The notes: generated by a model from the sequence alone, not told the origin. A stretch of 64,000 bases of DNA from Dokdonella fugitiva (GCF_004342425.1 NZ_SLWQ01000010.1:111898-175897); one strand, 5' to 3'; positions 25,372 through 34,685 are shown, counted from the stretch's first letter. Numbers and translations are program-made.

Positions 25372-25635
25372 GTGAGCAACAGCCACGACGAAGAGAGCCG
25401 GCGCAACGACATGCGTCGCCGCATCGCGGAGGAACTGATCGCGAGCGAACTGCGGCGCCGGCAGCGCAAGCGCATCGACGCGGCGCTGCTCGACGCGGCG
25501 CGCGACCCGCCGGCGGACGCGGACGCGGACGCAGCGTCGCGGCAGCCCGGCGAAGCGCCGCGGCCCGCGGACGGCCAAATCGACGATGCGGACGACGAGG
25601 CGACGCCTGCGCCGCGCGATCCTGCCAGCGAATGA
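25372..25635 (+). CDS. Small charged hypothetical protein
   Basis: This 87-residue frame (GTG start) has an Arg/Glu-rich helix (RRNDMRRRIAEELIASELRR) followed by an acidic low-complexity tail (DPPADADADA, DDADDEATPAP). No clear ribosome-binding site precedes it and no family is recognised. It fills an otherwise empty gap between two minus-strand operons. The split between basic helix and acidic tail looks like a real, disordered protein, but a chance frame in 75% G+C DNA cannot be excluded. Confidence 0.4.
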   Translation: MSNSHDEESRRNDMRRRIAEELIASELRRRQRKRIDAALLDAARDPPADADADAASRQPGEAPRPADGQIDDADDEATPAPRDPASE

Positions 25636-25665
25636 GCGTGCCCGCGGCCGCCGGCCGCGGCGGCG

Positions 25666-26322
25666 TCAGTGGGTCGGCCGCTGCTTGAGGCCGCTCTTCC
25701 ATGCGTAGACGGCCGCCTGCGTGCGGTCGGTGACGTCGAGCTTGCCGAGCACGTTGCTGACGTGCGTCTTGACCGTCTTTTCGCCGATGCCGAGGCGTTC
25801 GGCGATCTGCTGGTTGTTGAGGCCCTCGGCGATCAACGCGAGCACTTCGCGCTCGCGCTGGCTCAGCGAGTCGAGCATCTCCGCGCCGGGTTCGTTCTCC
25901 TGGCGCAAAAGTTCCATCAGGCGCGCCGCGACGCGCTGGTGCAGCACGGCTTCGCCGCGCGCAGCCTTGCGCACCGCTTCGGCGAGCGCGTCGGCGTCGA
26001 CGTCCTTGAGCAGGCACGAGAGCGCGCCCGCGCGCACCGCCTGGACGATCTGCTGCGCGTCCTCGAACGAGGTGAGCAGGACGACCTGGGTGTTCGGGTT
26101 CTGCTCGCGGATCAGGCGCGTGGTTTCGATGCCGCCGCCGGGCATGACGAGGTCGACCAGCGCGACCTCCGGCGATTTCTCGCGGCACAGGCGGATCGCG
26201 TCGCCGCCGTTTTCGGCTTCGCCGACGATGGACAGGTCCGCGTGCGTCTCGAGGAACGCGCGGATGCCTTGCCGGACGAGCACATGGTCGTCGGCGATGA
26301 CGATGCGGATGGGCGTGTTCAT
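25666..26322 (-). CDS. NarL/FixJ-family response regulator
   Basis: This 218-residue protein comprises a receiver domain (IVIADDHVLVRQGI, Asp57 in VALVDLVMPGG, Lys in CLLKDVD) and a C-terminal LuxR-type HTH (LSQREREVLALIAEGLNNQQ, GIGEKTVKTHVSNVLGKL). Its start overlaps the histidine kinase stop by 4 bp. It resembles the LiaR/VraR/DegU branch. The target genes cannot be deduced; the secreted RNase T2 gene beyond the kinase is a neighbour but has a separate start. Confidence 0.95.
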   Translation of the reverse strand: MNTPIRIVIADDHVLVRQGIRAFLETHADLSIVGEAENGGDAIRLCREKSPEVALVDLVMPGGGIETTRLIREQNPNTQVVLLTSFEDAQQIVQAVRAGALSCLLKDVDADALAEAVRKAARGEAVLHQRVAARLMELLRQENEPGAEMLDSLSQREREVLALIAEGLNNQQIAERLGIGEKTVKTHVSNVLGKLDVTDRTQAAVYAWKSGLKQRPTH

Positions 26323-27773
26323 TGGTCGGCAGTCTCCACTACGTTGAAGCTGACGGCAACCCTGAGGCCGCCCTCGGGGCGAGGGGCCAGCTCGAGGTGC
26401 CCGCCCGGCAGCAGCAGCGCCCGCTCGCGCAGGTTGCGCAGCCCCATGCCCGCCGCGGGCGCCTCCGGCGCGCCGCGGCCGTTGTCGGCGATGACGAGCT
26501 CGACCCGCTCCTGCTGGCGCGCGAGCCTGACCTCGACCCGGCTCGCGCCGCTGTGGCGCAACACGTTCGAGAGGGCCTCGTCGACGATGCGCAGCAGCGA
26601 TTCCTCGACCGGCGCCGCCTGCGGCGGCACGTCGTCGAGCGTGGTCTCCACCGCGATGCCGCTGAGATGGGCCCACTCGACCGCGCGCGTGCGCAGCCGT
26701 TCGGCGAACGGCAGCTCGGCGTCGGAGGCGCGCAGCTCGTCGAGGATCTGCGCGAGCTCCTGCTGGATCTGCTGGGTGAGGCGCTGCGCCTGCTCGAGCC
26801 GGTCCGCGACCGTCGGGTCGGCGGCGATGCGGCGTGCGGTGGCGAGTTGCAGGTTGAGCGCGAATGCCTTCTGCTTGACCGTGTCGTGCAGGTCGCGCGC
26901 GAGGCGCTGGCGCTCGGCCAGGGTCGCCAGCTGCGCGCGCGTGCGCAGCAGGCCCTTGAGGTCGAGCGCCATGCGGTCGAGCAGGGTCGACAGCGCGCCG
27001 AGCTCGTCGCCGGAGTGGTCGCCGATGTGGTCGCCGAAGTCGCCGCGGCTCCAGGCGTTCGCCGCGTACGCGATGCGGTTGAGCCGGCGCGTCACCCAGC
27101 CGGCGAGGAACAGCGACGAGGCGATGCCGAACACGACGAGGAAGCCGAACACGGTCGGCGACTCGAAGCTCGATTCGGACAGCAGGTGGCGCCAGGGCGA
27201 AGGCAGGTGCAGTTCCAGCGCGAGCCAGCCGACGTCGCGGCCCTGCGCGTCGCGCAGCGGCGCCAGCGCGCGTCGCAGCCGGCGGCCTTCGTCGCTGCCG
27301 GGCAGCGCGACCGCATGGCCGGCGGCGCGCGCGCGGGAGAAATCCGTTGCCGACGGCGCCGTCACGTGCGCGCCGCGGTCGGGTGGCGAGACGACGCGTT
27401 CGCGGCCGTCGAGGTCGAGCAGCGCGGCGCTCAGCGGCCGCTCGGACAGTTCGAGCAACAGGTAGGATGCGTCCGGCGTGAGGCCGCCGCGCGGCTGTTG
27501 CAGGCGCAGCACCCAGCCGTCGAGCCAGGCCTGCGCGCCGACGCGCGCCGCTTCGTCGACGCCGTGCAACTCGGGCCAGCGGCGGGCGAACTCGTCGGCG
27601 CCGGCGTCCGCAGCGCGCTCGAGGCTGCCTTCGGCAAGGCCGCGCATCATCTGCTGGAACTCGTGCGAGAGGATCACCGCCTCGACCAGCACGAGGGTCG
27701 GCAGCGCGAGCAGCGCGTAGAACAGCGCGAGCTTGACCACGAGTCCGCGCAGGCGCGGGCGCAGCAGGGTCAT
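26319..27773 (-). CDS. Membrane sensor histidine kinase (HisKA_3 type)
   Basis: This 484-residue protein has two transmembrane segments (about 10-32 and 207-226) flanking a periplasmic sensor region. They are followed by a HAMP-like linker (WVTRRLNRIAYAANAWSRGD), LARDLHDTVKQKAFALN (His296) and an ATPase domain (EALSNVLRHSGASRVEV, DNGRGAP, GLRNLRERA). The periplasmic domain of about 170 residues has no family I recognise. It forms a two-component pair with the overlapping regulator. Architecture is close to LiaS/NarX-type envelope sensors. Confidence 0.93.
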   Translation of the reverse strand: MTLLRPRLRGLVVKLALFYALLALPTLVLVEAVILSHEFQQMMRGLAEGSLERAADAGADEFARRWPELHGVDEAARVGAQAWLDGWVLRLQQPRGGLTPDASYLLLELSERPLSAALLDLDGRERVVSPPDRGAHVTAPSATDFSRARAAGHAVALPGSDEGRRLRRALAPLRDAQGRDVGWLALELHLPSPWRHLLSESSFESPTVFGFLVVFGIASSLFLAGWVTRRLNRIAYAANAWSRGDFGDHIGDHSGDELGALSTLLDRMALDLKGLLRTRAQLATLAERQRLARDLHDTVKQKAFALNLQLATARRIAADPTVADRLEQAQRLTQQIQQELAQILDELRASDAELPFAERLRTRAVEWAHLSGIAVETTLDDVPPQAAPVEESLLRIVDEALSNVLRHSGASRVEVRLARQQERVELVIADNGRGAPEAPAAGMGLRNLRERALLLPGGHLELAPRPEGGLRVAVSFNVVETADQ

Positions 27774-27828
27774 GGGCTTGGGGCCGTGGGCATGCGCGCA
27801 AGCATACCTGTGCGCTCGCCGCGCGCGG

Positions 27829-28503
27829 CTAGCGCGCCGCGGGAATCGTGAACGGCGCCGACACCGGGCAGCCCGTGCGCATGCGCCTGCCGCAACTGCG
27901 CAGGCCGAGGTCCTTGTCGAGGCAGACGCGTACCTCGACCAGCGCGCCCTGGCTGCAGTGCAGGCTCAGCATGTCGTCGGCGAGGCCGGGGTTGGCGCGC
28001 TTGAGCGCAGCGCGCAAGTCGCCCGCGCGCATGGACAGGTCGCGCGCGGGCGCCTTCAGTTCGGGCGGCACCTGCACCGCCGCGTAAGCGCGGTCGGCGA
28101 GCCTGAAGTAGGCGTTCGGCGCGAGACCGCTGCAACTGCCGTGCGCCTGCCACTCGTGGTTGATGAGGCGGCGGCTCGGCATGAAGGCGAGCGTCGCCTC
28201 GACGGTGCGCCGGTCCGGCCTCGCGTCGGTGCGGCAGCGCTGCGGGCCGCCGCCGCCCTCGTACTGCGGCCACAGGCCGTGCAGCACGAAACCGTAGCCC
28301 TTGTGGCCGCATTGCTCGTCCTCGTCCGGGTGGGTCTGGCAGAACGTCGGCGACCACGACAGCGCCATGACGTAGTAGTCGTAGCGGCCCGCGCCGGTCG
28401 CTGCCGCGGGTGTCTTCGGCGCCTTCGGATGGCGCGCCGATGCGACGGCGCAGTGTCCGGCGAGCAGTGCGGCAGCGAGGAGGACGGCAAGGCGTTTCGT
28501 CAC
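27829..28503 (-). CDS. Secreted ribonuclease T2 family protein
   Basis: This 224-residue protein starts at GTG 28503 with a signal peptide (LAVLLAAALLAGHCAVASA). Both catalytic segments are present: CAS I VLHGLWPQY (His75) and CAS II NHEWQAHGSC (His116, Glu117, His121). Ala replaces the Lys most common in HEWxKHG. The preceding SWSPTFC strand is also typical. It should degrade RNA to 2',3'-cyclic nucleotides in the periplasm or outside the cell, as Escherichia coli RNase I does. Several cysteines suggest disulphides. Convergent or operonic partners are not evident. Confidence 0.93.
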   Translation of the reverse strand: MTKRLAVLLAAALLAGHCAVASARHPKAPKTPAAATGAGRYDYYVMALSWSPTFCQTHPDEDEQCGHKGYGFVLHGLWPQYEGGGGPQRCRTDARPDRRTVEATLAFMPSRRLINHEWQAHGSCSGLAPNAYFRLADRAYAAVQVPPELKAPARDLSMRAGDLRAALKRANPGLADDMLSLHCSQGALVEVRVCLDKDLGLRSCGRRMRTGCPVSAPFTIPAAR

Positions 28504-28608
28504 GGTGGCGCTTCCAGGGTCGCGATGCGCGCACGCTAGCACGTGATCGCCGCCGCGTGCGTACACGCTATGATGGCCGTTCCACTCCACGCGAATCCGA
28601 ATCCACGC

Positions 28609-29121
28609 ATGTCCAGACGCATCGCCGCCCGCCGCTCGCCGATCCATGGCAACGGCGTCTTCGCCCTCGTCGACATCCCCAAGGGCGTCGAACTCATCGA
28701 GTACCGGGGCAAGCGCCTTACCCACGCCCAGGCCGACCGCCTGTACGCCAACACCAGCGACACCGGGCACACGTTCCTGTTCACGCTCAACGACAAGTAC
28801 GTCATCGACGCCAACAGCGAAGGCAACATCGCGCGCTGGATCAACCACAGCTGCAAGCCGAACTGCCGCGCCCTGCTCGAAGAAGACGAGGGCGGCGACC
28901 CGCGCAAGGACCGCGTCGTGATCGAGACGCTGCGCCCGCTGCGCGCCGGCGAGGAACTCACCTACGACTACGGCATCGTGCTCGAGGAGCGCCTGACGCC
29001 GCGCCTGAAGGCGATCTGGGCCTGCCGCTGCGGCGCGCCGCGCTGCACCGGCACCCTGCTCAAGCCCAAGCGCAAGCCGGCTGCGGCACGCAAGCAGGCG
29101 CGCAAGTCCGCGCGATCCTGA
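28609..29121 (+). CDS. SET-domain protein (predicted lysine methyltransferase)
   Basis: This 170-residue protein is a bare SET domain. It shows SPIHGNGVFALVDIPKGVEL at the start, RWINHSCKPNC (Asn79-His80, the pseudoknot/cofactor motif), GEELTYDYG (catalytic Tyr near 119-121), and a post-SET CxCx4C zinc knuckle (Cys139, Cys141, Cys146). A basic Lys/Arg tail follows. Eukaryote-type SET enzymes occur patchily in bacteria, including xanthomonads and chlamydiae; some modify host histones and others modify bacterial nucleoid proteins. No export signal is visible, so an internal target is as likely as an effector role. Confidence 0.9.
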   Translation: MSRRIAARRSPIHGNGVFALVDIPKGVELIEYRGKRLTHAQADRLYANTSDTGHTFLFTLNDKYVIDANSEGNIARWINHSCKPNCRALLEEDEGGDPRKDRVVIETLRPLRAGEELTYDYGIVLEERLTPRLKAIWACRCGAPRCTGTLLKPKRKPAAARKQARKSARS

Positions 29122-29251
29122 ACGGGATCGCGCGCCTCGCCCGAGCGGTCGGATCGCGCGACCGGCGGGCGCGCGGTCGATTGTGCCCGCGATGAAATGA
29201 CGCGTAGGATGCGCCGACAGGGCAGCCAGCGGTGCGGGGGCACGGGGGCAC

Positions 29252-30385
29252 GTGAGCAACAGCAGGACCATTGCGGTCGTCGGAGTGTCGGAACAGGAGG
29301 TCGCGCACCTGCGCCTGCTGCTGCGCAAATGCGCGGACGATATCGGCCAGACCTGGCGCTGGGGTGACGAAGACACGGCCGACCTCGTCGTCGTCGACGT
29401 CGATTCCTTCGGCGGGCAGATGGCGCGCACGCGCGCGCAGGGCGCCGGCATCCGCTGCGCGGTGTTCACCGACCGCACGGTCGAAGGCGCCGACCTGGTG
29501 CTGCGTCGCCCGCTCACGCGCGCGAACGTGATCGAAGTGCTGAAGCAGGCCGCGACGCCGGTCGTCGCGCGTGCCGACATCGGCGCGCACACCGACGATT
29601 TCTACACGCGCGACCTCGGCGACGCCGCGAGCGACAGCGCGCCCGTGGCCGAACCCGACGTCCTGCCGGCGATGGGCCTGGACCAGGCGCTGCAGCCGCA
29701 GCCGCTCGAGCTGCGCGAAATGGTCGGGCGCGACCCGCCGCCACCGCGCGCGGCGCCGGCGGAACCGGCGCGCAAGTACGCGACGCGCGAGAGCATGCTC
29801 ACCGACACCGCGCCGCGCGAACTGCGCGAATACCTCGAAAGCAACCTGCTGACGATGCCGGCGCGCTTCAGCCTTGCCGGTGCGCCGCCGCTCGTGCTCG
29901 ACCCGAAGAACAAGGTCGCGCATGCCCCGGCCGCGCTCGGCGCGCTCGAACCGTATTGCCGCGTGAAATGGCGGCTCTGCGACTGGCAGCCGCTGACCGG
30001 CACCGAGCTCGCCGACGTGCGTGCCGAACAGCAGTCGCACGCGTATTCGCGTCTGGTCTGGCTGCAGGTGCTCGTGCAGTCGGATGGCCACCTCGCCAAG
30101 CACCTCGACCCGGGCGGCACCTACAAGATCAAGCACTGGATCGAGATCGACAAGGACCTCGGCCGCTATTTCCGCATCGCCTCGGCGATGCTGCAGCCGG
30201 CACGCCTGCACGAGATCGCCGCGGCCGCGGCCGCACCGATGGCCGAGGTGTTCAACCTCGTCAACGCCTACGACGCGATCGGCAACATCGAATGGCAACC
30301 GCGCGCACGCCGCCACGAGCCCGCGACGCCCGAACCGTCGCTGATGGGCCGCATCAGGAAGCCCTGGCGCCGCTCGTACCGCTAG
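29252..30385 (+). CDS. Conserved hypothetical protein with response-regulator-like N-terminus
   Basis: This 377-residue protein starts at GTG 29252. Residues 1-115 have the alternating strand pattern of a degenerate receiver (TIAVVGVSEQEVAHLRLLLR, LVVVDVDSFGGQ, ADLVLRRPLTRANVIEVL), with an Asp in the acceptor strand. A Pro/Ala linker (about 150-175) precedes a C-terminal alpha-helical domain (LVWLQVLVQSDGHLAKHLDP, FRIASAMLQPARLHEIAAAA) that I do not recognise, although its HLDPGGTYKIKHWIEID core looks conserved. Such proteins occur in Xanthomonadales near motility or pilus genes; no function is assigned. Confidence 0.7.
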   Translation: MSNSRTIAVVGVSEQEVAHLRLLLRKCADDIGQTWRWGDEDTADLVVVDVDSFGGQMARTRAQGAGIRCAVFTDRTVEGADLVLRRPLTRANVIEVLKQAATPVVARADIGAHTDDFYTRDLGDAASDSAPVAEPDVLPAMGLDQALQPQPLELREMVGRDPPPPRAAPAEPARKYATRESMLTDTAPRELREYLESNLLTMPARFSLAGAPPLVLDPKNKVAHAPAALGALEPYCRVKWRLCDWQPLTGTELADVRAEQQSHAYSRLVWLQVLVQSDGHLAKHLDPGGTYKIKHWIEIDKDLGRYFRIASAMLQPARLHEIAAAAAAPMAEVFNLVNAYDAIGNIEWQPRARRHEPATPEPSLMGRIRKPWRRSYR

Positions 30386-30437
30386 CCCGCGCGGGGCCTG
30401 CCGCGCGAGACGAAGCAAAGCCAGAGGCAGGATTGCA

Positions 30438-30510
30438 GCACGAAGCACGCCGAGCACACGAAGAAGAGCTTCCCTGATTGCCTTCTCGGTGTGCTCGGTG
30501 TGCTTCGTGT
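30438..30510. terminator. Long inverted repeat between convergent genes
   Basis: GCACGAAGCACGCCGAGCAC (from 30438) runs to about 30466 and pairs with CTTCTCGGTGTGCTCGGTGT (from 30482) running to about 30510, a stem of roughly 28 bp with few mismatches. It lies between the stops of the 29252 gene and hemE and should end transcription from both sides. The right arm and following GTTCCAGGGTTTCCGGCTTT recur at about 46.93 kb. Confidence 0.65.
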
Positions 30511-30530
30511 TCCAGGGTTTCCGGCTTTGC

Positions 30531-31592
30531 TCAGCCGCCCGCGCGATACGCGTGCACTTCGTCGACGAGGGCGGCGACGTGGGCGGGGTCGATGTCCGGC
30601 GTGATGCCGTGGCCGAGGTTGAAAACGTGGCCGGGTGCGCCCGCGTACGCGTCGAGCACCTTGCGTGCCTGCGCGCGGATCGTGTCGGGCGACGCGGCGA
30701 GTACGGCCGGGTCGAGGTTGCCTTGCAGGGCGACGCGCTGGCCGACGCGCGCGCGGGCTTCGCCGAGGTCGATCGTCCAGTCGACGCCGAGTGCGTCGCA
30801 GCCGGTGTCGGCGAGCGCTTCCAGGTGTCCGTTGGCGCCCTTGGAGAACAGGATCAGCGGCACGTCGCGCGTGGCCGCGTCGGCCTTGAGGCGCGCGGCG
30901 ATCGCGGCGAGCGGGCGCAGCGAGAACTCGCGGAACATCGCGGGTGCGAGCAGGCCGCCCCAGGTGTCGAACACCATGAGCGCCTGCGCGCCCGCGGCCG
31001 CCTGCGCGGCGAGGTAGCGCGCGACGGCTTGCGCGAGCGTGTCGAGCAGGCGGTGCATCGTCGGCGCGTCCTCGAGCGCGAGTGCCTTCGCGCGCGCGAA
31101 GCTCGACGAGCCTTCGCCTTCGATCATGTAGCAGGCGAGCGTCCACGGGCTGCCGGAGAAGCCGATCAGCGGCGCGCGCTCGTGCAGTTCGCGGCGCACG
31201 AGGCGCACCGCATCGACGACGTAGCGCAGGTCCGTTTCCGGGTCGGGCACGCCGAGGCGGGCGATGTCGGCCGCGCTGCGCAGCGGGCGCGCGAACTTCG
31301 GCCCTTCGCCTTCGACGAAGTGCAGGCCCAAGCCCATCGCGTCGGGGATCGTGAGGATGTCGGAGAACAGGATCGCCGCGTCGAGCGGGAAGCGCGCGAG
31401 CGGTTGCAGGGTCACTTCGCAGGCGAGTTCGGGCGTCTGCGCGAGGGCGAGGAAACTGCCCGCGCGTTCGCGCGTGGCGCGGTACTCGGGCAGGTAGCGG
31501 CCGGCCTGGCGCATGATCCAGATCGGCGTCGTGTCGACGGGTTCGCGGCGCAGCGCGCGCAGGAAGCGGTGGTCGGGCGTGGTGGTGGTCAT
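30531..31592 (-). CDS. hemE: Uroporphyrinogen decarboxylase
   Basis: This 353-residue protein (ATG at 31590-31592; GTG 31601 adds three residues) matches HemE in length and motifs: TPIWIMRQAGRYLPEYR near the N-terminus with the substrate-binding Arg pair, ILFSDILTIPDAMG, GFSGSPWTLACYMIEG, DTWGGLL and NLGHGITP near the end. It decarboxylates the four acetate side chains of uroporphyrinogen III to give coproporphyrinogen III in haem synthesis. It lies downstream of the aroK-aroB block on the same strand but is separated by the TonB-receptor region, so it is not obviously in an operon. Confidence 0.97.
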   Translation of the reverse strand: MTTTTPDHRFLRALRREPVDTTPIWIMRQAGRYLPEYRATRERAGSFLALAQTPELACEVTLQPLARFPLDAAILFSDILTIPDAMGLGLHFVEGEGPKFARPLRSAADIARLGVPDPETDLRYVVDAVRLVRRELHERAPLIGFSGSPWTLACYMIEGEGSSSFARAKALALEDAPTMHRLLDTLAQAVARYLAAQAAAGAQALMVFDTWGGLLAPAMFREFSLRPLAAIAARLKADAATRDVPLILFSKGANGHLEALADTGCDALGVDWTIDLGEARARVGQRVALQGNLDPAVLAASPDTIRAQARKVLDAYAGAPGHVFNLGHGITPDIDPAHVAALVDEVHAYRAGG

Positions 31593-31680
31593 GGTCTGCA
31601 CGACGAAAAGGGATGGCGGACGGCGTCGTCGCGGCGGCGGGCACGCGCGGCGGACGCTGGAATCGGAACGGGCCGCGCGC

Positions 31681-31941
31681 TCAACGCGCGTGCGGCCCTT
31701 CGAAGCCCTGGCTGAACATCACGTGGAAGCCGCGCCGCAACTGCGCGTCGCGTGCGTGCTCGAACGCGGTCAACGCCGCATCGCGTTCGAGGTAGACCTC
31801 GCGCTTGCTGCTCGCGCGGCTGCCTTGCTGGCCCCATTCGCGAAACAGCGTCCAGCCGCCGAGCAGGTCCTGCTGCAGCACGAGCTGGTAGTAACGCGGC
31901 GCGTCGGCGCCGGTCGGTTTGGTCTGCATGAAGAGGCGCAT
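31681..31941 (-). CDS. Stand-alone WGR-domain protein
   Basis: This 86-residue protein consists almost entirely of a WGR domain: RYYQLVLQQDLLGGWTLFRE then WGQQGSRASSKREVY, giving WG-x-x-G and the following helix with AFEHARDAQLRRGF. WGR domains bind nucleic-acid ends in PARPs and are found alone in bacteria, often near DNA-related genes; the role here is unknown. A start at 31929 (MQTKPTG) is an alternative. It lies 88 bp upstream of hemE on the same strand. Confidence 0.87.
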   Translation of the reverse strand: MRLFMQTKPTGADAPRYYQLVLQQDLLGGWTLFREWGQQGSRASSKREVYLERDAALTAFEHARDAQLRRGFHVMFSQGFEGPHAR

Positions 31942-32179
31942 GGGGCGTCGCGATCAGAGCATCGCGGATTGTAGCGTCTGCGTCGCGGCGGGCGTTAGCA
32001 CCGTGACGCCGTACGGCACCGGTGCAGCTTGCCGGCACGCGTCCCGGTTCATCCGGAGTGGCCGGGAACGCCGCGTTCCTGCCCCGTTCGCCGCCTGCCG
32101 AGTGCGCGCCGTGCAGCCGCTGGCGGGCGCCGGATCGGTTAAGCTGCGCCGCACACACAGACTCCCTGGGGAGGGGATC

Positions 32180-34585
32180 ATGGCTGTTTCGCGCTCGCTC
32201 GGCGCGGCCATCGCCGCGGCCGTCGTCAACATCGGTTTCCTGCACGCCGCCCATGCCGCCGAGGCGGATCCGCAGGCAGGTTCCGCCGCGCCGGCGGAAG
32301 ACCGGATGACCGAACTCGAAGGCGTGACCGTACTCGGTTCGCGCCGCTACGACCGTTCCTCCGACACGGAAACGGCCGTGCCGGTCGACATGCTGCCGAT
32401 GCAGAAGGCGGCCGAGCAGGGCGGCAACTTCGATCTCGCGCAGACGCTGCAGTACACCGCGCCCTCGTTCATTTCCGGCCACCAGACCGGCGCCGACAAC
32501 GCCGACTCGGTCGATTCGGCCGCCCTGCGCGGGCTCGGCTCGGACCAGACCCTCGTGCTCGTCAACGGCAAGCGCCTGCACTCGACCGCGCTGGTCAACC
32601 TGTTCGGCGCGCGCAACCGCGGCAATACCGGCACCGACCTCAACACGATCCCGCTGCTCGCGATCGACCACGTCGAGATCCTGCGCGACGGCGCCGCCGC
32701 CCAGTACGGCTCGGACGCGATCGCCGGCGTCATGAACATCGCCTTGAAGCGCCGCAAGGGCTGCGAGGGTGTCGTCGGCTACGGCGAATACTCGCGTGGC
32801 GACGGCGAGAACTGGCTCGCCTCGGCCTACTGCGGCTTCCAGGTCGGCAACGACGGCGTCGTGGCGCTGACCGGCGAATACCTCGACCGCGGCCGCTCCA
32901 ACCGTTCCGGCCCGGACAATCCGCGCACGATCGGGGATACCGCGGTCGAGAACGGCACCGTCTACTTCAACGGCGACATCCCGTTCGGCAACGGCATGCA
33001 CTTCTACTTCGACGGCGGCCTGCAGAACCGCAGCGCCTCGTCGGGCGCGTTCGCGCGCGGCGGCATCGGTTCGGACGACATCCCGTCGCGCAATTCCGAG
33101 GCGATGTACCCGGACGGCTTCGTGCCGTTCATCGATCCGTACGTGCAGGATCGCCACGGCACCGCGGGCGTGTGGTGGAACTGGAACGACTGGCGCGTCG
33201 ATGCGTCGCAGACGCTGGGCTACAACAAGCTCATCGACACCATCCGCCACACGCTCAACGCGTCGATCGCCAACTACGACCTCGAGCACGGCGGCGCCGG
33301 CATCAGCCCGGACCACTTCAACGCGGGCGGTTTCTCGTTCACGCAGGCGACGACGAACCTCGACTTCACGCGCTTCTTCGACGGCTGGTTGCACGGCGTC
33401 AACGTCGCGTTCGGCGGCGAGTTCCGCCACGAGAACTACGAGATCTACGCGGGCGAGCCCGGCTCGTACATCGACGCCGACGGCCCCGGCGGCGGCAACG
33501 CGGGCAGCCAGGGCTTCCCCGGCTTCCAGCCCGCCGACGCGGCCGACAAGAGCCGGCACAGCTGGGCCGGTTACGTCGACGTCGAGACGAACTGGACCGA
33601 TCGCTTCATGACCGACCAGGCGCTGCGCTACGAGGATTACAGCGACTTCGGTTCGACCACGACCGGCAAGATCGCCGCCGCGTTCCGCGTGACCGACCAG
33701 TTCCTGCTGCGCGCGTCGGCGAGCACGGGCTTCCGCGCGCCGTCGTTGCAGCAGCGCTGGTTCTCCTCGACGTTCACCGACTTCATCAGCGGCGAACCGG
33801 TCGACGTCGTGCTCGCGCCCAACGGCGGGCCGATCGCGCGCGCGGCGGGCATCCCGAACCTCAAGGAGGAAACGTCGCAGAGCGTCACCGCCGGCTTCAC
33901 CTGGAAGCCGACCGACGCGCTGTCGATCACGCTGGACGGTTATCGCATCGACATCGACGACCGCATCGTGCTGACCGGCTACTTCGACACGTCCGATCCC
34001 GACATCGGCGAGATCCTGCAGCAGCTCGGCGTCGGCTCGGCGCAATTCTTCGTCAACTCGGTCGACACGCGCACGCAGGGCCTCGACCTCACGGTCAGCC
34101 ATGGCATGGACCTCGGCCAGGGCCGCCTCGAGAGCTTCCTCGCGTTCAACCACGGCACGACCAAGGTGCGCAAGGTGCACACGCCGCCGTCGCTGGTCGG
34201 CCGCGAGGACTCGCTGCTCGGCGAGCGCGACCGCCTGTTCATCGAAGGCGGCGCGCCGCGCTCGAAGGCGACGCTCGGCTTCGACTATTCGATCGGCGAC
34301 TGGGACGCGAACCTCAAGTTCATCCACTTCGGCCGCATGACGCTCGGCACGTTCTCCGGCCCGCCGGTGCCGAACCAGCACTACGGTGCCGCGACCTCGG
34401 CCGACGCGAGCCTCACCTACAGCTTCAGCGAGAACACCAAGCTCACCGTCGGCGGCACCAACATCTTCGACAAGTTCCCGACTTCGCAGAATCCGGACGA
34501 GACCGACAACGGCTTCAAGTACGAAGCGGTGCAGTTCGGCCTCAATGGCGCGGCCTGGTTCGTGAGGCTCGCGCACAGGTTCTGA
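32180..34585 (+). CDS. TonB-dependent outer-membrane receptor
   Basis: This 801-residue protein starts at ATG 32180 after TGGGGAGGGG. A signal peptide (to about HAAHA) is followed by a TonB-box-like ELEGVTVLGSRR, a plug domain (QTLQYTAPSFISG, ALRGLGSDQTLVLVNGKRLH, LNTIPLLAIDHVEILRDGAA then AQYGSDAIAGVMNI) and a beta-barrel ending in the aromatic AHRF. It should import a scarce nutrient across the outer membrane. The plug resembles xanthomonad receptors for carbohydrates or vitamins more than siderophore receptors, but the ligand cannot be named. No regulator or TonB system is adjacent. Confidence 0.95.
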   Translation: MAVSRSLGAAIAAAVVNIGFLHAAHAAEADPQAGSAAPAEDRMTELEGVTVLGSRRYDRSSDTETAVPVDMLPMQKAAEQGGNFDLAQTLQYTAPSFISGHQTGADNADSVDSAALRGLGSDQTLVLVNGKRLHSTALVNLFGARNRGNTGTDLNTIPLLAIDHVEILRDGAAAQYGSDAIAGVMNIALKRRKGCEGVVGYGEYSRGDGENWLASAYCGFQVGNDGVVALTGEYLDRGRSNRSGPDNPRTIGDTAVENGTVYFNGDIPFGNGMHFYFDGGLQNRSASSGAFARGGIGSDDIPSRNSEAMYPDGFVPFIDPYVQDRHGTAGVWWNWNDWRVDASQTLGYNKLIDTIRHTLNASIANYDLEHGGAGISPDHFNAGGFSFTQATTNLDFTRFFDGWLHGVNVAFGGEFRHENYEIYAGEPGSYIDADGPGGGNAGSQGFPGFQPADAADKSRHSWAGYVDVETNWTDRFMTDQALRYEDYSDFGSTTTGKIAAAFRVTDQFLLRASASTGFRAPSLQQRWFSSTFTDFISGEPVDVVLAPNGGPIARAAGIPNLKEETSQSVTAGFTWKPTDALSITLDGYRIDIDDRIVLTGYFDTSDPDIGEILQQLGVGSAQFFVNSVDTRTQGLDLTVSHGMDLGQGRLESFLAFNHGTTKVRKVHTPPSLVGREDSLLGERDRLFIEGGAPRSKATLGFDYSIGDWDANLKFIHFGRMTLGTFSGPPVPNQHYGAATSADASLTYSFSENTKLTVGGTNIFDKFPTSQNPDETDNGFKYEAVQFGLNGAAWFVRLAHRF

Positions 34586-34620
34586 GGCGGGGGCGCGCGC
34601 AGCAAGGCCGGGGCGCCGGG

Positions 34621-34652
34621 ATGAAAGTGGATTCCCTCCCGGGGGAATGACG
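34621..34652. repeat. Dispersed repeat copy (GGAATGACG family)
   Basis: ATGAAAGTGGATTCCCTCCC followed by GGGGGAATGACGACG lies 36 bp after the receptor stop. It matches the palindromic family at 17.57 and 45.90 kb in its GGATTCCC...GGGAATGACG frame. Confidence 0.5.
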
Positions 34653-34685
34653 ACGGGATCCCGGCCCTCGGCCTCGGCCCTGGCG

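Noticed and set aside
31589..34576. Long minus-strand frame opposite the TonB receptor
   Set aside because: The plus-strand product has a signal peptide, plug and barrel ending in an aromatic residue; the antisense product is low-complexity Arg/Val/Glu.
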